A stretch of DNA of 64,000 nt from the NCBI GenBank assembly GCA_025331445.1, contig JAIWNE010000071.1, forward strand, positions 1 to 64,000. Direction: 5' to 3'. Below are positions 58,890-64,000 of this stretch, one piece after another. The translations under genes were made by a program, and so were the position numbers. This DNA comes from Blakeslea trispora (Eukaryota; Mucoromycota; Mucoromycetes; Mucorales; Choanephoraceae). The notes beneath the pieces were generated by a model. It was not told where the DNA came from. It searched no databases and saw only the letters and a list, made by a program, of their open reading frames with translations. The stretch's first letter is position 1, and every line of letters starts with the position of its first letter.

Positions 58890-61800
58890 ATGAATTCAAA
58901 CAACCAACAAAATCAACCTCAAACTACCATCAAATTTGATGAATCTCCCAAGAATAACTATCAAGTACAACACAATGAAAAATACACACAAAAGCCCTTG
59001 ACGAGGTCCTCTACCGGCCAAAGCTCCTCGGACTTTGATACCAAGTCTGTCCGAAGTGTGCTGATGAACAAGATGCACTTGGTCAAGCGAAGAAGACAGA
59101 GTGTAGACGAGAGAGAGAGAGTAGAAGGCCCTCCATACCATACAATGGATCTTGATACAGTCTCTCAACTGTTGAAATCAGACCTAGAAGATGGTCTCTC
59201 TGAATCAGTCATTGAAGAAAGGCGTACACAGCATGGCTTTAATGAGATGGAAGGTGAAGGTGGTGTCAGTCCATTCAAGATCCTGTTGAAACAATTCCTA
59301 AATATCATGGTGCTCATTCTGTTGATTGCAATGGTAATGAACTGACATTGTATTCCTATCATTTTTTTTATTTTTTGTATTTATTCTTGTCTTGTTTAGG
59401 TCGTCTCTTTTGTATTTAAAGACTATATAGAAGGTGCTGTCATCTTGGTTATCATGTTCCTCAATGCCATTGTTGGCTTTATGCAAGAATTCAAAGCTGA
59501 AAAGACCATGGATTCCTTACGCCAGATGGCCTCTCCTACCAGTCAGGTTATTCGTGATGGCCACCAAAAGACAATCCCTACCCGTGAACTGGTACCTGGC
59601 GACCTATTGATCCTCAAGAGTGGTGATGTGGTTGGTGCTGACTGCCGTGTGATTGAATCATTCAATATGGACGTGGATGAAGCTCTTTTGACGGGTGAAA
59701 GTTTGCCTGTAAACAAAGTACCTGATGTCATCCAAGGCGATGACGTTCCATTGGGTGACCGTGTTAACATGTCTTACTCCAGTACCATCTTGACAAAAGG
59801 TCGTGGTAAGGCTGTTGTTACTGCTATCGGTATGCAGACAGAAATTGGTCGTATTGCTAAGCGTCTGTTGGACTCTGGGGACAACACAAAGACACCTCTT
59901 CAAAAATCCTTGAATCGTATGGCCATCGCTCTTTTGGCCATTGCTATCATTGCTGTCATTGTTGTGTTTGGTGCTGCCAAGTTTAATATTACCAACGATG
60001 TCGTACTCTATGCGATTGCCACTTCCATCTCTGTCATTCCTGAAGGTCTGGTGGCTGTTGTCACAGTCACTCAAGCGTTTGGTGTTCACGCAATGGCCAA
60101 GAATAAGGCTCTGGTCCGTCGATTGACTGCTCTTGAACTGTTGGGTGCGGTCACAAACGTCTGCTCAGACAAGACAGGTACCCTCACTCAATCTAAAATG
60201 GTCTTGACTCGTCTTTGGCGACCTCATGCTGGTTTCTATTCTGTCAGTGGTCTGGGTTTTACGATTGAAGGTGAAGTCAAGTCTGAAAGTTCAAGCGAAT
60301 TAGTCACAAAAGAAAACATGGACCATGGGTTTCAAACACTTGTGAATGCTGCTGCTCTCTGTAACATGAGTGAGGTGCGCAAGGATAAAGCAACAAACGA
60401 ATGGTCTGGCATTGGTGATCCTACTGAAGTTGCCCTTCAAGTGTTTGCTCATAAACTCAAGAATGGAAAGCCTTCATTAATCAACAAGAAGAATGACAAT
60501 GATGCTCACTCTGTGGCTAATCACGATGATGCCCACCAAAAGTATTGGAAGTTGATTACCGAGTATCCATTTGATTCCTCTATCAAGCGTATGTCTGTTC
60601 TCTGTCGTGCTCCTGATGGCTCACATATTGCCTTTCTCAAGGGTGCTACTGAACGTGTCTTGGAAAGATGTATGGGTATGCAAATAGGTGGTCCTGATGA
60701 GATACGCCCCATGTCTGCTGAAGAACTTCAAAACGAGATTCTGCCTCGAGTGGAAGACCTTGCTCGTGGAGGTTTACGTGTACTCTCTCTGGCTTATAGA
60801 AAGATAAAACATGAAGGCCCTGTTCAAGCCGATACTTTTGTGCGTGATATTGTCGAACAAGAGATGGTTTTCCTTGGTCTCGTTGGTATCTATGATCCTC
60901 CTCGTCCTGAATCCAAGCCTGCTGTAGATGAATGTCATCAAGCCGGTATCACTGTGCACATGTTGACGGGTGACCATATTGCTACAGCTACAGCCATTGC
61001 TCGTGAGGTGAACATTGTGCCCTCTACTTATGGAATGAAAGATGATCCCAACTATGAACGCATCAAAGCCGAAGCTAAGCCTCATATAGGTGATGGAAAA
61101 GAAAACTTGGTCATGACTGCCCAACAGTTTGATCGTCTGTCTGTGGAAGAGATTGACGCTCTTCCCGAACTTCCCTTGGTCATTGCTCGCTGTAGTCCGG
61201 ACACCAAGGTCAAGATGATTGAAGCCCTTCACCGCCGAAGGAAGATTGCTGGTATGACTGGTGATGGTGTGAATGACAGTCCTTCCTTGAAAGAATCTGA
61301 TATTGGTATTGCCATGGGTGAGAATGGTTCTGATGTCGCAAAGCAAGCAGCTGATATTGTACTTGTGGATGATAACTTTGCAACCATTGTCAAGGCTGTT
61401 GAAGAAGGTCGTCGTGTCTTTGGCAATATTGCTCGTTTTGTAGTTCATATGGTTTCTGGCAATGTAGCTGAATTGACACCCTTGTTGCTTGGTCTGATCT
61501 TCATTGATAGCTCTGGTGGTTCTGTATTCCCAATGACACCTATTCAAATTCTGTTCAACAACATCTTGACCTCAAGTCCTCCTGCCCTCAGTTTGGGTCT
61601 TGAACCTGTTCATAAAGATCAAATGCTTGAACCACCTCGGACTGAAAAGGATGGCCTTTTCAGCTATTCCAACATTATCGACATTATCTTTTATGGTGTT
61701 TCTATTGGTGTGATCTGTTTAGCTAATTTCATTATTGTCTTGTATGGTTATGGTACAGGTAACCTCGGAGAAGACTGTAATGGTCATTACAACGACACTT

Positions 61801-62120
61801 GCGAGGAAGTCTTCCGTGCTCGTGGTGCTCTCTTTGCCACTCTGACTATCCTTGTTCTGTTACATGGTTTTACCTGTCGTGATCTTAGAAAATCTACTTG
61901 GTCTATCTCTGCCTTAAGAGGCCCCAAGAACGTATACCTCTACTGGTCTACCCTATTTGGCTTTATCTTATTGATCATTGCTCTTTATGTCCCAGGCTTA
62001 AACACATCTGTATTTAGACATTTGCCAATCACTTGGGAATGGGGTATGACAGTAGCCTCAGTTTTGTTCTATATTGCTGTTGTCGAGACTTATAAATGGT
62101 TCAAACGACGTTTCTTTTAA
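58890..62120 (+). CDS. ENA1: P-type Na+/K+-exporting ATPase, ENA (type IID) family
   Basis: Plasma-membrane pump that exports Na+ or K+ in fungi, important for salt and alkaline tolerance. Exon 1 58890-59333, a 66-nt intron (59334-59399), exon 2 59400-62120: 1054 residues, usual size. The cytosolic N-terminus is long and Ser-rich with a KRRRQS site resembling a basophilic kinase target. The cation-ATPase N motif GLSESVIEERRTQHGFNEM is followed by TM1-2. Actuator LLTGES; TM4 IPEGLVAVVTVTQAFG; phosphorylation site CSDKTGTLTQSKMV; nucleotide-binding KGATERVLERC; hinge MTGDGVNDSPSLKESDIGIAM. Four to six C-terminal spans end in YKWFKRRFF. The motifs fit IID rather than H+ or Ca2+ pumps. Whether it prefers Na+ or K+ cannot be read from sequence. 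Confidence 0.92.
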
Positions 62121-62212
62121 TTGTACATTTTCTTTTACATATCTATTAAATATCTTTCTTTCTTTGTAACAATAAACAAGATGTATACATGTCATTTCTC
62201 TCTTTTGTTATT

Positions 62213-63534
62213 CTATTGTTTGCCCTTTTTTGTAATCAGAGACTTAAATACAGACATTACCATCATCATGGATTCCTATATTGAATACAGCCTAAGCCTT
62301 ACAATGATCCTTTCTTTTTTTTTATATGTCTTCTTTCTACTGCTTACCTCCAATCGTACGCTTCTAGTGCCACTTTTTGCATTTGGATCAATAAATAGAT
62401 CAAACATATCTGCTGCATCTTCACTGCCCACCTTGAGATCTTCATCAGCCTCAATGGCTTCTTGTAGACCACCCAATGGACCACCAAAGGCAATCAATAA
62501 ATGGCTAAACAGAAAGGGGGGGGGAAAGGAGAAATAAGAAAAGAAAAGAAACATATATATATATACACCCATCTCCTCTCTCTCTCTCTTTTTTTTCGTT
62601 TTTCTAAAAACTTACTCGAAAGGCTTGATTTTTTCATCCAAATCACATTCATACATATCTTGAGCATCACGATCACTGACACCAACAGTCACATCGTATC
62701 CATCTGCATAAGGGCACTCTGTCATCACACGAGAGAAAGAAGAGGCCAAGCGAATGTTGTATCCCCAATAGAGACCCCCTTTCTCTCTTGGTACTTTGGG
62801 ACTCACTACCTTTGCCGCAATTGGTTTTTGCCCTTTGCGAGTATCAGCAGCTGAGACAGGCTCACTCAATTCCACTGTCACTCGAACACCAGGCTGTACA
62901 GCACGATCGATACGGGCACGTCGGAAGAGGCCGACATCAACCAATGTGGATTCTGTTTCGCTGGATTTATCCAAGGTAACACCCTCACGATAAATAGTGA
63001 TCTCTTCTTTACCGGGATGATGAGGTACATCTAAAGGATGAAGTAAACCTGCAAATTTAAGATCGGGATTGATAGGCACAAGTTGTTTGCGAAGGTATTG
63101 TGGTGTTTCCATGTATTGAAAGATGCGAGCCAGAAACAAACTAGGGTTGATCTTTGATTGAGTGTTGTGTACTTTGTCCTCATAGATCACAATCTCATCG
63201 ACAGCAAAGATCACAAGAGCTCTGGCGATCTGACCAGCCAAGATGGTCTTGAGTTCCATATTGGGTGCAGCTTCAACAATACTGCTGGGAATAGCAATGC
63301 TGGTTGTGTACTTTCGTGGCTTACAAGTCAAAATTTCTTTGGCTCTCTTGACATCTTGTGAAGGCATAAATCGTTTATTGGGTCTTTCTTTTCCATAATC
63401 AGGACCTGAAAGCTCTTTGTTTTCGAAATTGCGCTTTTTTCTCTAGAAAAAAAAAACGACAGAAACATATTGAGTGACAAACTAGGCAAAAAGACTGATT
63501 CTCGTTAGCTTACAGATCGATAAAAATCTGTCAT
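62213..63534 (-). CDS. SPOUT1: SPOUT-class RNA methyltransferase (SPOUT1/C9orf114 family)
   Basis: Putative RNA methyltransferase of the alpha/beta-knot class. Exon 1 is only MTDFYRS (63534-63514). Exon 2 begins RKKRNFENKELSGPDYGKE and includes RKYTTSIAIPSSIVEAAPNM, LKTILAGQIARALVIFAVDE, IVIYEDKVHN, QYLRKQLVPINPDLKFAGLL and PLDVPHHPG, the family's signature. The knot end follows in exon 3: HLLIAFGGPLGGLQEAIEAD and DLFIDPNAKSGTRSVRLE. A last exon adds ESMMMVMSVFKSL to the stop at 62213. The intron before exon 3 (about 62616-62505) has a C9 run (G9 at 62516-62524 on the plus strand) in its pyrimidine tract. The last intron starts gtaagc near 62346. Confidence 0.9.
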
Positions 63535-63863
63535 TTTATAGTTTAACTGAAGGTTAAAGTAATTTTTATTTTATTTTGAGTCCATCTGGTTAAACTTTTT
63601 TTTTAAAAAAACTGCAATAGGATCAATTTGCTTTCTTGTTTTATCCGTGACAGCATTTTACAGATTGTTTGGCTAGTTTCAGTATGAAAATTAGCCTGAT
63701 AAGTGTCATAAATTGACAACAACAACAAAAGAGCCTCTTTCTCTCTTACCTTTAGATCTTCTCTCAAAAGAAAGCAATAAATGAATTTTCGTCCTAAAGG
63801 AAAAGAGGGGAGGAGGGGTATACATCAGGAATAGACCATGATTACAAAAAAAAAGGGTATCCC
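63535..63863. other. Spacer upstream of the SPOUT gene
   Basis: 329 bp, AT-rich, with a T10/A6 palindromic patch near 63598-63610. It should contain the SPOUT1 promoter and the 3' flank of the next gene; no other feature seen. Confidence 0.4.
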
Positions 63864-64000
63864 CTAATAAATAATTTGCTCAGCATCTTGGCCAGTGAAG
63901 ATGGTATGCATCTTTCTTGACATCACTCTGTTGATCTTTCGGTCTCTTGTCTGTAAAGCGCTTCGTTCTACCTGCATATAGGATTCAATATAAGCCAACA
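63864..64000 (-). CDS. 3' end of an unidentified gene (partial)
   Basis: A continuous minus-strand frame enters from the window edge and ends at TAG 63864-63866. It includes AYIESYMQVERSALQTRDRK, INRVMSRKMHTIF and TGQDAEQIIY. It is basic and helical and looks like a genuine C-terminus, but I cannot name the family. The start lies beyond the window. An acceptor-like atgcag before GTAGAA (near 63972) could mean the visible part is a last exon only. Confidence 0.6.
   Translation of the reverse strand, partial: LAYIESYMQVERSALQTRDRKINRVMSRKMHTIFTGQDAEQIIY

Noticed and set aside
60774..61547. 257-codon open frame on the minus strand
   Set aside because: Lies wholly antisense to the ENA-type ATPase coding exon; composition (His/Asn/Thr-rich) is that of a mirror frame and no domain is visible.

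Overview
The window looks like nuclear DNA of an early-diverging fungus, most likely a Mucoromycota (Mucorales-type) species. It is AT-rich, the genes are densely packed and carry many short GT-AG introns (about 50-80 nt), homopolymer and dinucleotide tracts are common, and the protein set is fungal (VAC8, ENA-type ATPase, sphingosine-phosphate lyase, SMU1, SF1/BBP). It also holds a DNA-PKcs-type kinase and a DIRS retrotransposon, which fit that group and are not expected in yeasts. The species assignment is inference. Everything below comes from reading the sequence and from remembered family features; no search was run.

Layout. 1-610: 5' part of a repeat-rich, frameshifted reading frame, possibly Helitron-related. 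1896-16897 (+): one very long, intron-rich gene for a DNA-PKcs (PRKDC) orthologue. 17161-18506: a decayed Tc1/mariner element just downstream of it. 18767-21028 (-): NHX/NHE-type Na+/H+ exchanger. 21889-22788 (+): U2 snRNP A'. 22841-23340 (-): small, probably mitochondrial protein. 24151-24285: 9-bp minisatellite. 24438-25560 (-): unidentified, probably degenerate gene.

25914-32356 is a transposon island. An intact mariner-like element with 174-bp inverted repeats sits directly against a roughly 0.4-kb TA-flanked element. That second element was itself split by a complete DIRS-type retrotransposon with gag, RT/RNaseH/methyltransferase and tyrosine recombinase frames, inverted termini and an internal complementary region. 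The whole block interrupts an older Tc1-like relic.

33164-64000 is mostly housekeeping genes: a vezatin/myosin-binding-like membrane protein (+), a COPI-associated/TVP15-like membrane protein (+), an arrestin-domain protein (+), ecdysoneless/SGT1 (-), VAC8 (+), SEC62 (-), sphingosine-1-phosphate lyase (-), mitochondrial bL21 (-), SMU1 (-), SF1/BBP (-), an ENA-type P-type ATPase (+), a SPOUT-class RNA methyltransferase (-), and the 3' end of an unidentified gene (-). Gaps of about 3.1 kb (36178-39284) and 2.7 kb (53139-55800) hold no gene I can support. Two related short inverted-repeat elements lie at 51202-51423 and near 57941-58015.

There is no operon logic here. Three genes (U2A', SMU1, SF1) belong to the splicing machinery and several others to membrane traffic, but this may be chance. 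The strongest biology is the fungal DNA-PKcs and the nested DIRS/mariner island.
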